Positions 35,825 through 45,322 of a stretch of 64,000 bases of DNA are shown one piece after another. How positions within the stretch are numbered: the first letter of the stretch is position 1; each line of letters starts with the position of its first letter. A program made the translations under genes and the position numbers. Origin of the DNA: Umboniibacter marinipuniceus (GTDB lineage: Bacteria; Pseudomonadota; Gammaproteobacteria; Pseudomonadales; DSM-25080); the NCBI RefSeq assembly GCF_003688415.1, contig NZ_REFJ01000003.1:372001-436000 (forward strand), given 5' to 3'. The notes below the pieces were generated by a model, which saw only the letters and a program-made list of their open reading frames with translations, was not told where the DNA came from and searched no databases.

Positions 35825-36415
35825 TTACAACGCACCTTTGGTTGATGGCAACTGACCCGCTTGGCGAGCATCGGCGGTAAGTGCCATTCTCAAAGCCTTA
35901 CCGAATGCTTTGAAAATACTTTCGACTTGGTGGTGTGCATTCTGACCTTTGAGGTTATCAATATGGAGCGTGACATTGGCGTGATTAACAAAGCCTTGGA
36001 AAAACTCCCAAACTAGCTGTGTATCGAAACGTCCAATTGCCCCGCGGGTAAATTCAGCATTCAAAAATAGCCCCGGACGCCCAGAAAAATCAATCACTAC
36101 TCGCGATAACGCTTCATCTAGCGGCACGTAGCTATGTCCAAAACGAGTGATACCCACTTTATCGCCAACGGCTTGAGCTAGCGCCTGACCAATTGTGATA
36201 CCAGTGTCTTCTACCGAGTGGTGGTCATCAATATAGGTATCCCCTACGGTCTTAACTCGCAAATCGAACAATCCATGGCGAGCTATTTGATCCAACATAT
36301 GATCAAGAAAAGGGACGCCCGTGTCTAAATCTGCCTGACCCGTTCCGTCAATATTTAGCTCTACTTCAATCTGAGTTTCTTTGGTATTACGCGTGACTGT
36401 TGCGCTGCGCTGCAT
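35825..36415 (-). CDS. hisB: Imidazoleglycerol-phosphate dehydratase
   Basis: A 196-residue monofunctional IGPD, lacking the phosphatase domain of the enteric fusion. Two metal motifs, [10 protein letters not shown] and [13 protein letters not shown], are intact. It heads the hisBHAF operon, with hisH six bases downstream. Confidence 0.97.
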   Translation of the reverse strand: MQRSATVTRNTKETQIEVELNIDGTGQADLDTGVPFLDHMLDQIARHGLFDLRVKTVGDTYIDDHHSVEDTGITIGQALAQAVGDKVGITRFGHSYVPLDEALSRVVIDFSGRPGLFLNAEFTRGAIGRFDTQLVWEFFQGFVNHANVTLHIDNLKGQNAHHQVESIFKAFGKALRMALTADARQAGQLPSTKGAL

Positions 36416-36643
36416 GAGTTATCTCCCCTGTCGACTGAGCAATTATAACCTATGCATCAGTTTGAAGTAGTCGAATGTATTGTAATTAGTATGACTCAAT
36501 TGTATGTACAATCGAGTAAAATTTTGGCCCGAGCTTTGTTCGCTAGTCCCTGCATAAAAGATCACTTCGATAAAAAACTTTTTAGCATATTTTGCCACCT
36601 CTGTTAGGCTCGTCCACTCAATAAATGATTCAGCGTACTAACT

Positions 36644-37720
36644 ATGACAACGGAAATCTCTCCCGATCAAGCAACGAGCTTCTACAAATCGGTTTTATCA
36701 TGGTATGACGAGGTAGGTCGTAAGGACCTTCCCTGGCAGCAAAGCAAGACTGCCTATCGGGTCTGGCTCTCTGAAATTATGCTTCAGCAAACTCAGGTAA
36801 AAACAGTCATCCCTTACTATCTCAAATTCCTCGATGAGTTCCCCACTGTTAGTGAACTCGCCGCCGCCCCAATCGATCATGTACTTCACCTATGGAGTGG
36901 ATTAGGTTATTACGCTCGCGCCCGAAACTTACATCGCTGTGCGCAGATAGTATGCCTGGAACATCAGGGCGCTTTCCCAATTGGCGTTGAAGCACTTAGC
37001 GAGCTCCCCGGAATTGGTCGCTCTACCGCCGGCGCAATTGCCAGTATCGCCCAAGGTCAGCACGCAGCCATTCTGGACGGCAATGTTAAGCGAGTACTCT
37101 GCCGAGTGTTCGCTGTTGAGGGTCATCCAAGTATCCGCGCCACCGAGAAATTGCTTTGGACACTAGCGGAGGCAACCACGCCCGCTTCTCGCTGCGCCGA
37201 CTACACTCAGGCGATTATGGATTTGGGTGCAACAACCTGCTCGCGTTCAAAGCCCGATTGTGAACGCTGTCCCGTCAAGACTCATTGCATTGCAAAACAA
37301 CAGCAAACGCAAACCAACTATCCCAATAAAAAAGTTAAGAAGGTGACGCCAACTAGAGTAAGCTACCCACTGCTACTCCAGCGTCCAGATGGCTCAGTTT
37401 GGCTGGAAAAACGTCCGCCAACAGGGATCTGGGGGGGACTTCATTGCTTTCCGGAAGTTGCCGACCCCAGTGAACTCGAATCCTATTCCGCGCTAATACT
37501 GCAGCCACCTAATGCCAAAGAGCTCAGCACTATCGAGCATGCTTTCAGTCATTTCAAACTACACATGAAACCGCTTCTAGTTAGCATCTCAGATGCTAGT
37601 CATGTGGCTGAAACGAGCGGGGTTTGGTATCATCCAGCCTTTCCTGCACAAGTAGGTATCGCTCGCCCGGTTGAGCGAATTTTAAGTATGCTGTTCTCGG
37701 AGGCACCGCTAATCAAATGA
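36644..37720 (+). CDS. mutY: Adenine DNA glycosylase MutY
   Basis: A 358-residue base-excision enzyme that removes A opposite 8-oxoG. The N-terminal glycosylase domain has the helix-hairpin-helix LPGIGRSTAGAI, catalytic Asp in ILDGNVKRVLCR, and a [4Fe-4S] loop C-x6-C-x2-C-x5-C (CSRSKPDCERCPVKTHC). The C-terminal NUDIX-like domain recognises 8-oxoG (HAFSHFKLHMKP). It overlaps yggX by four bases, the usual pair. Confidence 0.97.
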   Translation: MTTEISPDQATSFYKSVLSWYDEVGRKDLPWQQSKTAYRVWLSEIMLQQTQVKTVIPYYLKFLDEFPTVSELAAAPIDHVLHLWSGLGYYARARNLHRCAQIVCLEHQGAFPIGVEALSELPGIGRSTAGAIASIAQGQHAAILDGNVKRVLCRVFAVEGHPSIRATEKLLWTLAEATTPASRCADYTQAIMDLGATTCSRSKPDCERCPVKTHCIAKQQQTQTNYPNKKVKKVTPTRVSYPLLLQRPDGSVWLEKRPPTGIWGGLHCFPEVADPSELESYSALILQPPNAKELSTIEHAFSHFKLHMKPLLVSISDASHVAETSGVWYHPAFPAQVGIARPVERILSMLFSEAPLIK

Positions 37721-37989
37721 GTAGACTAATTCACTGCCAGAAATTAAAACGAGAACTTCCTGGGTTAACTCGACCGCCGATGCCCGGCGCACTCGGCCAG
37801 GAGCTTTACAACAGTATCTCGCAAGAAGCTTGGGACGGCTGGCTACAGCACCAGACTCGGCTAATTAATGAGAAGCGTCTGAGCCTGATGGATAAGCAAC
37901 ATCGCAGCTACCTCACAGAACAGCTAAAGGCTTATATGAGCGGAGAAAGTTACGACCAAGCCGATGGCTACATACCTGAGGAAGATTAA
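37717..37989 (+). CDS. yggX: YggX-type Fe(II)-trafficking protein
   Basis: A 90-residue protein of the YggX family: C at position 7 in IHCQKLKRELPGL, PPMPGALGQELYNSISQEAWDGW and KRLSLMDKQHRSYLTEQL. It protects iron-sulfur enzymes from oxidation, fitting its neighbour MutY, which has such a cluster. The ATG lies in the mutY stop (ATGA). Confidence 0.95.
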   Translation: MSRLIHCQKLKRELPGLTRPPMPGALGQELYNSISQEAWDGWLQHQTRLINEKRLSLMDKQHRSYLTEQLKAYMSGESYDQADGYIPEED

Positions 37990-38158
37990 AACAACGCCAT
38001 CCACGGCTGGCTGGCGTCCTTTGCAAAGAGCACGATGAACTAACTGTTTTTTGACTGCTAAATTTGCTTCCTTGGGGGGCCATTGATCAGGCAACTTGAA
38101 ATTCCTGCTCTCTTAATGGCTAACAGATTGAATTAAATGAATTTTTTGAAAAAATAGG

Positions 38159-38187
38159 TTGACGATAAAGGCTAAAATTCGTTTAAT
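38159..38187 (+). promoter_or_regulatory. Stable-RNA-type promoter of the tRNA-Phe pair
   Basis: TTGACG and TTTAAT boxes are 17 bases apart. An A/T-rich stretch (GAATTTTTTGAAAAAAT) just upstream looks like an UP element, and the GC-rich ACGCCCCG after the -10 box is a stringent-type discriminator. The first tRNA begins 20 bases downstream. Confidence 0.75.
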
Positions 38188-38207
38188 ACGCCCCGTTGTT
38201 AATGATT

Positions 38208-38283
38208 GCCCAGATAGCTCAGTCGGTAGAGCAGCGGATTGAAAATCCGCGTGTCGGTGGTTCGATTCCGCCTCTGGGCACCA
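38208..38283 (+). tRNA. tRNA-Phe (GAA), copy 1
   Basis: A 76-base tRNA with encoded CCA. Acceptor arms are GCCCAGA and TCTGGGC, the anticodon loop TTGAAAA presents GAA, and the T loop is TTCGATT. It reads phenylalanine codons. Confidence 0.97.
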
Positions 38284-38343
38284 CTTTTTATATTCGTTTC
38301 TTTTCCCAGTATTAGCCTCGAATTTACAACCCTGTTACACCTT

Positions 38344-38419
38344 GCCCAGATAGCTCAGTCGGTAGAGCAGCGGATTGAAAATCCGCGTGTCGGTGGTTCG
38401 ATTCCGCCTCTGGGCACCA
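38344..38419 (+). tRNA. tRNA-Phe (GAA), copy 2
   Basis: Identical in all 76 bases to copy 1, 60 bases downstream. Both probably come from the same transcript, as a strong terminator follows this copy. Confidence 0.97.
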
Positions 38420-38424
38420 CCTTA

Positions 38425-38453
38425 AAAACCTCGTCTCTGACGAGGTTTTTTTT
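38425..38453 (+). terminator. Rho-independent terminator of the tRNA-Phe operon
   Basis: AAAACCTCGTC and GACGAGGTTTT form an 11-bp stem around TCT, followed by more T. It starts six bases after the second tRNA. Confidence 0.93.
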
Positions 38454-38618
38454 CGTCTAAATTCCCTTCGTTGCTACACCAAGCTAGTTGCTCAACTCCG
38501 AGGCAAAAGGACCATTAACAACAGGCGGATCAACCGTTTGCGTGAACAGCCAATCAACGTAACGGCAGATCTCAGCTGGTGATTCTCAATTTTCTACTCA
38601 TTAGGTGAGAGCTAACAG

Positions 38619-40595
38619 TTAAGGACCGTCCGAACTAATTATCAGGCTTGATCTCGGCGGTAAGTGAAAGACAATGCTTTGCTCTCGATGCTCCAACTCA
38701 ATGTCGGAAAGAAGACTTTGATATTGCCAGCTCGCCACCGAGAGCGGCAGCTCTATTTCCTGCGAGTACCCAGCAAGGTTAAACACTACGTAACTATCTC
38801 CAAGCTGCCCCGGAATCCAACGACGATATCCCCAAGTACGTGCGCTACCATCGATCAAGACGTGTTCGAGCTCTCCTCGTCTCAACTCCACCCTTTGGTT
38901 GCGAAGCGCTGCAAGTTGTTGGTAGTAGCGATGAAGTGATTCATCGAAGCGAACTTCATCGTGCGGCCGTTCCTCTCCGAATGGATGCGCTACTTCAGGA
39001 TCGAACTCAAACTCCGGCCAGATAAGCGGTTTTCGAGTATGCGGGTCGTCAGCACCCCACATCCCCATCTCATCGCCCGCCCAAATTTGTGGCGCGCCAA
39101 TGTAGCTAAACTGATGAGTAATTAACAGCCTAACGTCATTAAACGCTACGTCATTAGGACGTTCAACTTTATAATCCCTATCTGGCGCAGGTGACGCATC
39201 GAACTTGTAGAGATTATCGTTATAAAGCGAGGTAGAAAGCCGAGGTGAATCATGACTCGCGCTCATATTCATGAAGCTCATCAGCTGCCTAGTTGATATA
39301 CCCTGTTTGATATCTTCTAAACGGCTGACCGCGGCGGATATGGCAAGCTCATCGGGCGCACTAGCAATGAGTTGTCGAGCTATTCGGTACCAGCGATAGT
39401 TCATATGAGCATCGAATAGATCACCCTGCAAATAGGGTTTAGGATCCAATAATTCATGGGGGAATTTCTCCCACCACACCTCTCCAATCAAGTAGGCTTC
39501 TGGATTTATACTCCTAACATGAGCTCTGAATTCCCTCCAGAAGCCAAGCGGAAGCTCAGCCGCTACGTCTAGCCGAAATCCGTCCACACCATCGCTTGGA
39601 TCACCATCGCCATCAGGGTCCAACCAACGACTGGCAACGGCGAAGATATGTGCTTTTGCGGCCTCACTGAAGATATTACCTTCAAAGGCGTAGGTACGCT
39701 CGCTATGATCTGCGTATTCAGTCTCACGAATTTCAGGCAATGAATGAACGCCTAACCAGCCACGATACTCGAACTCAGATACATCGGTCTCAGGATTATC
39801 AAACTGCTTAACCCAATACCAATCGGCGAATTCTGAATGACTTTGATGTAGCAATACATCCTGCCAAGCCCAGAAGTTGATCCCGGTGTGATTCCAGGAA
39901 AAGTCCATGATTACGCGAATATCGCGCTGGTGAAATTCAGCTACCAATTCAATAAAGTCCCTATCAGCGCTGGTCCAGATCCAGTTATCGCTATCTAGCG
40001 GATCTTCCTCGTCCATCATTGCCACATCGGCGGTGGGATTAGGCCCGAAGTTTCTATCTATATGGTGCCAGCTAGCGGCATCATATTTATGTAGCGATGG
40101 CGCATCGTTGAGTGGGTTGAAATAAATCGCCGTTACACCCAGCGCTTGGATATAGTCCAACTTCTGCCGAACGCCTGCTAAGTCACCACCGTAGCGGCGC
40201 CACGCCGACTTTTGATTAAAGCTATTGATCTCATTACCATAGAAATCTTTGCCAAGGTCGTTCCCCTGGGCGTAGTCATCCAACTGATACCAATCCTGGG
40301 TCCAGGGTGTTATATGCCAACTTGTAGGGGCTATCCCAGGATAGGAGCCCTGAATATCTTCAAGACGCGGGTCGTTCGACGTATCACCGTTATAAAAGCG
40401 CTCTACGAATATCTGATACCAGATCGCATCCAGAGTCCAATCGGGTGGCTCCGAGAATTCGGGCGACTGTGCATTAGCATTGAGGGGACTGGGGGGCTGG
40501 AGCGAAGATTCCGAGGCTGCCATTTCGGTTCGTGCACTGCCATCACACCCAATTAGCGCGCCAATTAAACTTATACTCGCAATTAAACTTCGCAC
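38619..40595 (-). CDS. GH13 alpha-glucan hydrolase lipoprotein (neopullulanase/cyclomaltodextrinase-like)
   Basis: A 658-residue secreted enzyme. A lipobox LIGC (Cys17) indicates attachment to the membrane. The (beta/alpha)8 barrel shows nucleophile Asp343 in DGFRLDVAAE, acid Glu372 in LIGEVWWEK and Asp449 in SASHDSPRL, with a Ca-type DPDGDGDPSDG loop before the nucleophile. It probably cleaves starch-like or cyclic maltooligosaccharides near the cell surface. GTG start with GAGGTGA upstream. No sugar-transport genes lie nearby, so it may act alone. Confidence 0.85.
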   Translation of the reverse strand: MRSLIASISLIGALIGCDGSARTEMAASESSLQPPSPLNANAQSPEFSEPPDWTLDAIWYQIFVERFYNGDTSNDPRLEDIQGSYPGIAPTSWHITPWTQDWYQLDDYAQGNDLGKDFYGNEINSFNQKSAWRRYGGDLAGVRQKLDYIQALGVTAIYFNPLNDAPSLHKYDAASWHHIDRNFGPNPTADVAMMDEEDPLDSDNWIWTSADRDFIELVAEFHQRDIRVIMDFSWNHTGINFWAWQDVLLHQSHSEFADWYWVKQFDNPETDVSEFEYRGWLGVHSLPEIRETEYADHSERTYAFEGNIFSEAAKAHIFAVASRWLDPDGDGDPSDGVDGFRLDVAAELPLGFWREFRAHVRSINPEAYLIGEVWWEKFPHELLDPKPYLQGDLFDAHMNYRWYRIARQLIASAPDELAISAAVSRLEDIKQGISTRQLMSFMNMSASHDSPRLSTSLYNDNLYKFDASPAPDRDYKVERPNDVAFNDVRLLITHQFSYIGAPQIWAGDEMGMWGADDPHTRKPLIWPEFEFDPEVAHPFGEERPHDEVRFDESLHRYYQQLAALRNQRVELRRGELEHVLIDGSARTWGYRRWIPGQLGDSYVVFNLAGYSQEIELPLSVASWQYQSLLSDIELEHREQSIVFHLPPRSSLIISSDGP

Positions 40596-40770
40596 TATTC
40601 ACCTCTTCCTGAGCTACTATTTTCCTAGAGTCTAGCAAAGCAACCAGCCGCTGCTATCCCCCTCGTAGAGGCGGATCTTGTAGCGGCTATTAGGGATGAG
40701 GCGAGTATTGGTGAGTAGGCGCTGGCTAGGCGCCTTAAATGGCGAACATGTTAAGAAGATTGAAACGAAA

Positions 40771-41874
40771 TTAATCGATCAGATCAAATTCTTCAGCCAA
40801 AATGTGAATGATTTCAGCACGTGGATTGGCCGAAAGCACCAACTTGCGACCAATGATTTGCTCTACCGTACTAAGATAGGTTTTGGAGACATCAAGTAGA
40901 AATTCCGCAGGTAGCTCATTGTCAGACGCTAACTTCTCTCGCTCATCCATTCGTTCTTTGTTTAGTAAGATATCAGCGTCGGGGAAGTATTCAAGCAGGC
41001 GCTGACGGAAGCCTTCTTTGGAGTTTTCAATGATTTTTCCTTTGGCGTGAGCGCTAGCATCCCACATTCTTGATGAGTCAGGCGTACCTACCTCATCCAT
41101 ATAGATAAGCTCCTGTTCACCGTCACTATTGGTGACATAGCCAAACTCAAACTTGGTATCTACGAAAATCTGACCGGCATCCGCCAGGGCTTCTTCGATT
41201 AATTTGAAGCCGTCACTCAAAAAGCGCTCATAGCAACTGATATCGTCAACTGAAAGAAAATTGAAGTCGGCGTAATTCGCAACGATGTCGGCACGACTAA
41301 TGTTGACATCATCCGCCTCAGGAACGCCGGGAATTCCCTTTAATATCCCTTTTGTAGAGGGCGTAATGAGTAAGTCTGGAAGTCTCTGATCCTTCTCGAG
41401 TCCCTCAGGCAATTCAATCCCACAGAAGTTTCGTTCACCTTGACTGTATGCTCGCCACATTGAACCGGTGATATAGTTTCTGGCAATCGCTTCAATCTTT
41501 ACCGGCTTAGCTTTGCGAACAATCCAGACCAACGGATGGGGGACTTCCAATATATGACTGCCCGCTAAACCATGCTCTTTGAATAGTTCAAACCAATGAT
41601 GTGAGATAGCATTGAGCGCGGCACCCTTTCCTGGAACACCTGCCAGCCCACCTTCTCCCTTCCAGATACAGTCAAAAGCCGACAGCCTATCGCTGATTAC
41701 CATGATTGCTAACGGAGTATCTGCCGGTACCTCATAGCCTCGATCACGGATCAGACGCGCACTGTCAGTGGCCGTTAGCCAGTAAACTGAGCGAACTTTG
41801 CCTGAGTGAATGGGGGCATCTGTGCGAATGGGTAAGTCATCATTAACAGCCAAAACCTGCTGGGCGATGGTCAT
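40771..41874 (-). CDS. purC: SAICAR synthetase, long form
   Basis: Purine step joining CAIR and aspartate. This 367-residue version is longer than the usual 237; it resembles the form in Vibrio and Shewanella. [40 protein letters not shown] and [12 protein letters not shown] are family signatures. It stands alone. Confidence 0.93.
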   Translation of the reverse strand: MTIAQQVLAVNDDLPIRTDAPIHSGKVRSVYWLTATDSARLIRDRGYEVPADTPLAIMVISDRLSAFDCIWKGEGGLAGVPGKGAALNAISHHWFELFKEHGLAGSHILEVPHPLVWIVRKAKPVKIEAIARNYITGSMWRAYSQGERNFCGIELPEGLEKDQRLPDLLITPSTKGILKGIPGVPEADDVNISRADIVANYADFNFLSVDDISCYERFLSDGFKLIEEALADAGQIFVDTKFEFGYVTNSDGEQELIYMDEVGTPDSSRMWDASAHAKGKIIENSKEGFRQRLLEYFPDADILLNKERMDEREKLASDNELPAEFLLDVSKTYLSTVEQIIGRKLVLSANPRAEIIHILAEEFDLID

Positions 41875-42126
41875 GTGAAATCCTCAAGAACAATATCATT
41901 ATTGAGGGCAGGATAACTGAGCCTGCAGGGGTAGCAAGCGTATGGTAATTTTTGCCATAAACCAACAGCTATTGAGGCACCACCGAAGTCCGTCACTAAC
42001 AAGCAAGCTTGTTGGGACACTGCGCCCAAACTACTAGCGCGGTAGCAAACCAGCCATCTATGGAATATTGACGACGCTATCCTTCTCTGAACTGCTTTTC
42101 TATAAATAGCACCTTCCAGACACCAA

Positions 42127-42152
42127 AAGGGCGACGCTATCGCGTCGCCCTT
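42127..42152 (-). terminator. Terminator of the metalloprotease gene
   Basis: AAGGGCGACGC and GCGTCGCCCTT form an 11-bp stem around TATC; on the minus strand TTTTGG follows. It starts 26 bases after the protease stop. The remaining 250 bases up to purC show no gene. Confidence 0.8.
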
Positions 42153-42177
42153 GGCCTCAGGAGTTTAACCCTAGTGA

Positions 42178-43722
42178 TTAGCTACCTGGTACCGAGCTGA
42201 CGCCCTGACCTGGCTTTCCATCTACCTGATAAAGACTTAGGTTGTAGTCACCGGTGCGCAGCGAACCATTACCCGTTTCGTCCAAGGGAAATAGCTGTGG
42301 ATTACCTGCGGAGTCGTAGCCGAAGCTAAGCAAATTTGGAGCACTGACTTCTAGGCGGTAGATTCCGTCAACAGGAAGCTCAGCATCAATTAAAAGCGCA
42401 TCAAAGCCTTCAAAATTCTGAAAGTTCTCCGCAACCAGCTCACTCGAGCCATCTCCTAATTCAAGATACAGTGACACCGCGCCAATGACAGGCTCGCCTA
42501 CCGGGACGTCGAAACCGTTAAACTCGGCGCTGACAAAAGAGCCACCTTTGCCACGAAAGCGATAGCTGTCGACCTCGCCAGACTGATCTATTCGGCCTCG
42601 AATAAGCGCCTCATTAATAGCCAATTTTCCATCGGCGTTTTCACCCTCTATCAAAGTATTCGGCGCCACTACCTTGCGTAGATGAACCAATTTGTTGCCA
42701 CCTGTTACCGAAGATTCGGTAACCAAACGAGGACGTTCACCCGCGGCCAACTTGATCACCGAACGTTCTGAGAAGAAACGGTCGCGCAGCGTACTATCTG
42801 ACAAACCAATACCAACACTTGCTCCCGATGCCATCATATGCAGCTGAGCTTCGTCACCGTCGGCCAGCCCCTCAAAGACGGGGAAGAAATCAAAGCGCGA
42901 CGGAACGCCAGTTGTAGGAATGCCGGTTCCAGGCGAACCGAAAGAATCATGATGACGTAAGCCTAGGTTATGACCCAGTTCATGGGCCGCTGTGTTAGAA
43001 GCTTGGTTCACCGTTGCCGTGGATAATGCCGCAGCAACATCACCATTTTCAACGGGAATACCCGATAACGAGGTTAGGAAGTTTCCAGATGGATCTAACT
43101 GGGCAAACACCGACCATAGATTCGCATCAACAAACGCTGAGTCATCACGAACCTGATTACCTATATCAATTCCCTGAGCTCGACCAAAGAGAATACCACC
43201 CGTAAAGTCAATACAGATTTGGTCTTCACATTCAAAATTGAGGGTTGAGAACTGACCAAGCTCTGGGCGAGTCTGAGTAAAACTGATATCAAAACCTGCG
43301 TAATCAGCCTCTAGTCGACGCTGAATCTCATTACGCTCTTCGACAGAAAATTCATAATTAGGGAATTGGGCGAGCTGCCCACCAAAGATTACTGCCCAGA
43401 AGAACGGTGAGCTGTTATCGAAGTCTAGGTAAACTACTTGAGTATCGTTATTACCAAGTCCAACCGCCAAGCCCTGGCCCTTCGATGCTGAGCTAGCGTT
43501 ACGCGATTCACTGTTTAAACTCTTACGCGCCTGAGCTTGCGCACTATCTAATACCAGTTGGAGCTGATCAGACGTTAGGTTACGACGATCGAAGCACCCT
43601 GCGCCCCCACAGTCGTCCGTAATGACTTTAAGCTCTGAATAGTCCGAAACATCCTGGGCAATAGCCAGAGGCGAGATCGCTAAAGCCAGAAGGCTTGGCG
43701 CTATAATATCCTTAATTTTCAT
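42178..43722 (-). CDS. Secreted metzincin-like zinc metalloprotease
   Basis: A 514-residue protein with a signal peptide of about 22 residues (cut at AIA-Q). The zinc motif HELGHNLGLRH (His247, Glu248, His251, His257) is the metzincin pattern HExxHxxGxxH. A beta-rich C-terminal part (about 360-500, RGRIDQSGEVDSYRFRGKGGSFVSAEF) resembles a pre-peptidase C-terminal (PPC) domain. It has two Cys pairs (CGGAGC and CEDQIC). The ATG is chosen because GAAAGGA precedes it; an earlier in-frame start 15 codons upstream would hide the signal peptide. Secretion system and substrate are unknown. Confidence 0.8.
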   Translation of the reverse strand: MKIKDIIAPSLLALAISPLAIAQDVSDYSELKVITDDCGGAGCFDRRNLTSDQLQLVLDSAQAQARKSLNSESRNASSASKGQGLAVGLGNNDTQVVYLDFDNSSPFFWAVIFGGQLAQFPNYEFSVEERNEIQRRLEADYAGFDISFTQTRPELGQFSTLNFECEDQICIDFTGGILFGRAQGIDIGNQVRDDSAFVDANLWSVFAQLDPSGNFLTSLSGIPVENGDVAAALSTATVNQASNTAAHELGHNLGLRHHDSFGSPGTGIPTTGVPSRFDFFPVFEGLADGDEAQLHMMASGASVGIGLSDSTLRDRFFSERSVIKLAAGERPRLVTESSVTGGNKLVHLRKVVAPNTLIEGENADGKLAINEALIRGRIDQSGEVDSYRFRGKGGSFVSAEFNGFDVPVGEPVIGAVSLYLELGDGSSELVAENFQNFEGFDALLIDAELPVDGIYRLEVSAPNLLSFGYDSAGNPQLFPLDETGNGSLRTGDYNLSLYQVDGKPGQGVSSVPGS

Positions 43723-44064
43723 TTTAAAATCCTTTCTATGACAGACGATGAAATACTGAGACCCCAATAGCGTTTTAGCAGTTCAATGGAATCCAGTGCA
43801 AGCACCACTGTTAAGCAGCAGCTCTATTGATTACGCAATTAAATGCTCTAAAGATCAATAACAAAGGATCAAAGCCATCCAATTTGATTATTTTATGCAC
43901 AGCATTCGAATGCAAAGAAGACTCAAGAATTAGTTATTTCGGTTGGACTTATGAATATTTAAAATTAGCGGTACTACCACTATTAAAGCGAGAACTAACA
44001 AGGGGTGTTGCGAGGGGGAGGGTAAGGTTTGAACTGTTCAAAGACAGTTCAAACCTAATAAGGA
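43723..44064. other. 342-bp gap with a long hairpin at one end
   Basis: No convincing gene. GGTTTGAACTGT and ACAGTTCAAACC form a perfect 12-bp stem (44026-44037 and 44044-44055) around TCAAAG, ten bases after the stop of the minus-strand binding protein, so it probably ends that transcript although no T-run follows. The rest is AT-rich and includes the metalloprotease promoter. Confidence 0.6.
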
Positions 44065-45159
44065 TTATTCGGCAGACCAGTCAGCGCCGCGAATTGATAA
44101 CCAGCCGCGAAGTTTTAACTGAGTGATTTCATCCGAGTCTGCTGCGGGGATAATTAGCCGTGCTCGAACCGAGTCCGGAGGGTAAATTCCTTCATTGGTT
44201 TGAACCTCTGGATCAACAAAGGCTTCAGCCGCTCGAACTGCTGAGGGGTAGGCAATCTCATTAACAATTGCAGCATTTACTTCAGCGTCTAGCAGAAAGT
44301 TAATGAATTCATGAGCTCGCTCTGGGTTTGCGGCGTTGGCGGGGATAGCCACCATATCAATCCATAGGATACTTCCCTCTTCTGGAATGATATATGCATA
44401 GTTATCGGCGTTGTCCACTTCGTCAAACGCGGCAATAACGTCACCATTCCACGCCACGGTCAAGCAAGTTTCTCCGGACGTCAACCCAACTTCGAAGTCC
44501 TCCATCGAAAACTCAACGTAGTTGGATGCTCGTTTAATTAAATTGACAGCCTCTTGGATATCAGCAGGCGAGTTGGCATTTGGTGATTTTCCAAGGGCCA
44601 GGAAAGCAAGTGGCAACATCTCGTCTGGAGAGTCAAAAAAGTTCACGCCACAGCGTTGAAGCTTGCGCAGGTTCATTGGATCAAAGAGCTGAGCCCAACT
44701 CGTGAACGTGAAGTCCGCTCCCATTACCTCAGCTATTTTCGCTTTGTCGATGGCTATGCCAGTGGTACCCCAGAGGTAGGGAAGACCAAAGCGATTACCT
44801 GGATCAATATCCGTTTGCATACGGGCAAGAAAGCTACGGTCCAAATTTGTGTAGTAGTTAGGGATATTACGTTTAGATAGCGGTGTGTAAAGACCATCGC
44901 GAAGCTGGGATACAAAGAAGTTATCCGATGGAAAAACAACATCCCAGACGTCTGTGCCCGATCGCAGCTCTCTATCTAGCCGTTCATTTGATTCGTACTC
45001 ATCGTAAACAACGGTAACACCCGTCTTTGCTTCAAATTGAGCGATGGTGTCCTCTGCAACATAATCAGACCAGTTGAAGACACGAAGCGTCTCGCTTAGC
45101 GACAGAGACGGAATTAGAGCTAGAAGCGCAAACCCTCCTAGTTTTACTTTGAAGCGCAT
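44065..45159 (-). CDS. Orphan polyamine-type solute-binding protein (PotF/PotD-like)
   Basis: A 364-residue periplasmic binding protein. Signal peptide MRFKVKLGGFALLALIPSLSLS, then LRVFNWSDYVAEDTIAQFEAKTG, the standard start of PotD/PotF. VFPSDNFFVSQL, YLWGTTGIAIDKAKI and ILWIDMVAIPANAANPERAHEFINFLL follow. It should bind putrescine or spermidine, but no permease or ATPase genes are adjacent. It could serve a transporter elsewhere, or act as a sensor. Downstream is a 12-bp hairpin; upstream is the amtB terminator. Confidence 0.87.
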   Translation of the reverse strand: MRFKVKLGGFALLALIPSLSLSETLRVFNWSDYVAEDTIAQFEAKTGVTVVYDEYESNERLDRELRSGTDVWDVVFPSDNFFVSQLRDGLYTPLSKRNIPNYYTNLDRSFLARMQTDIDPGNRFGLPYLWGTTGIAIDKAKIAEVMGADFTFTSWAQLFDPMNLRKLQRCGVNFFDSPDEMLPLAFLALGKSPNANSPADIQEAVNLIKRASNYVEFSMEDFEVGLTSGETCLTVAWNGDVIAAFDEVDNADNYAYIIPEEGSILWIDMVAIPANAANPERAHEFINFLLDAEVNAAIVNEIAYPSAVRAAEAFVDPEVQTNEGIYPPDSVRARLIIPAADSDEITQLKLRGWLSIRGADWSAE

Positions 45160-45274
45160 AAAATTTCCTATTACAGCGTACGACAGTGTTTATTATTGGA
45201 TAGATTTTAACTGTTAATGTGATCACATATCCACCACTTAGCGCACAGAACACTTGAATTATTTGGTCTCATGC

Positions 45275-45300
45275 AAAAAAAAGGCGCTCAAAAGAGCGCC
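45275..45300 (-). terminator. Rho-independent terminator of amtB
   Basis: GGCGCTC and GAGCGCC pair around AAAA, and the minus strand continues with eight T. It starts 23 bases after the amtB stop. Confidence 0.93.
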
Positions 45301-45322
45301 AACACACTGGGACGTGTCAAAC

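Noticed and set aside
43827-44126. 99-residue plus-strand frame
   Set aside because: It overlaps the end of the binding protein and its hairpin, and has low-complexity composition.
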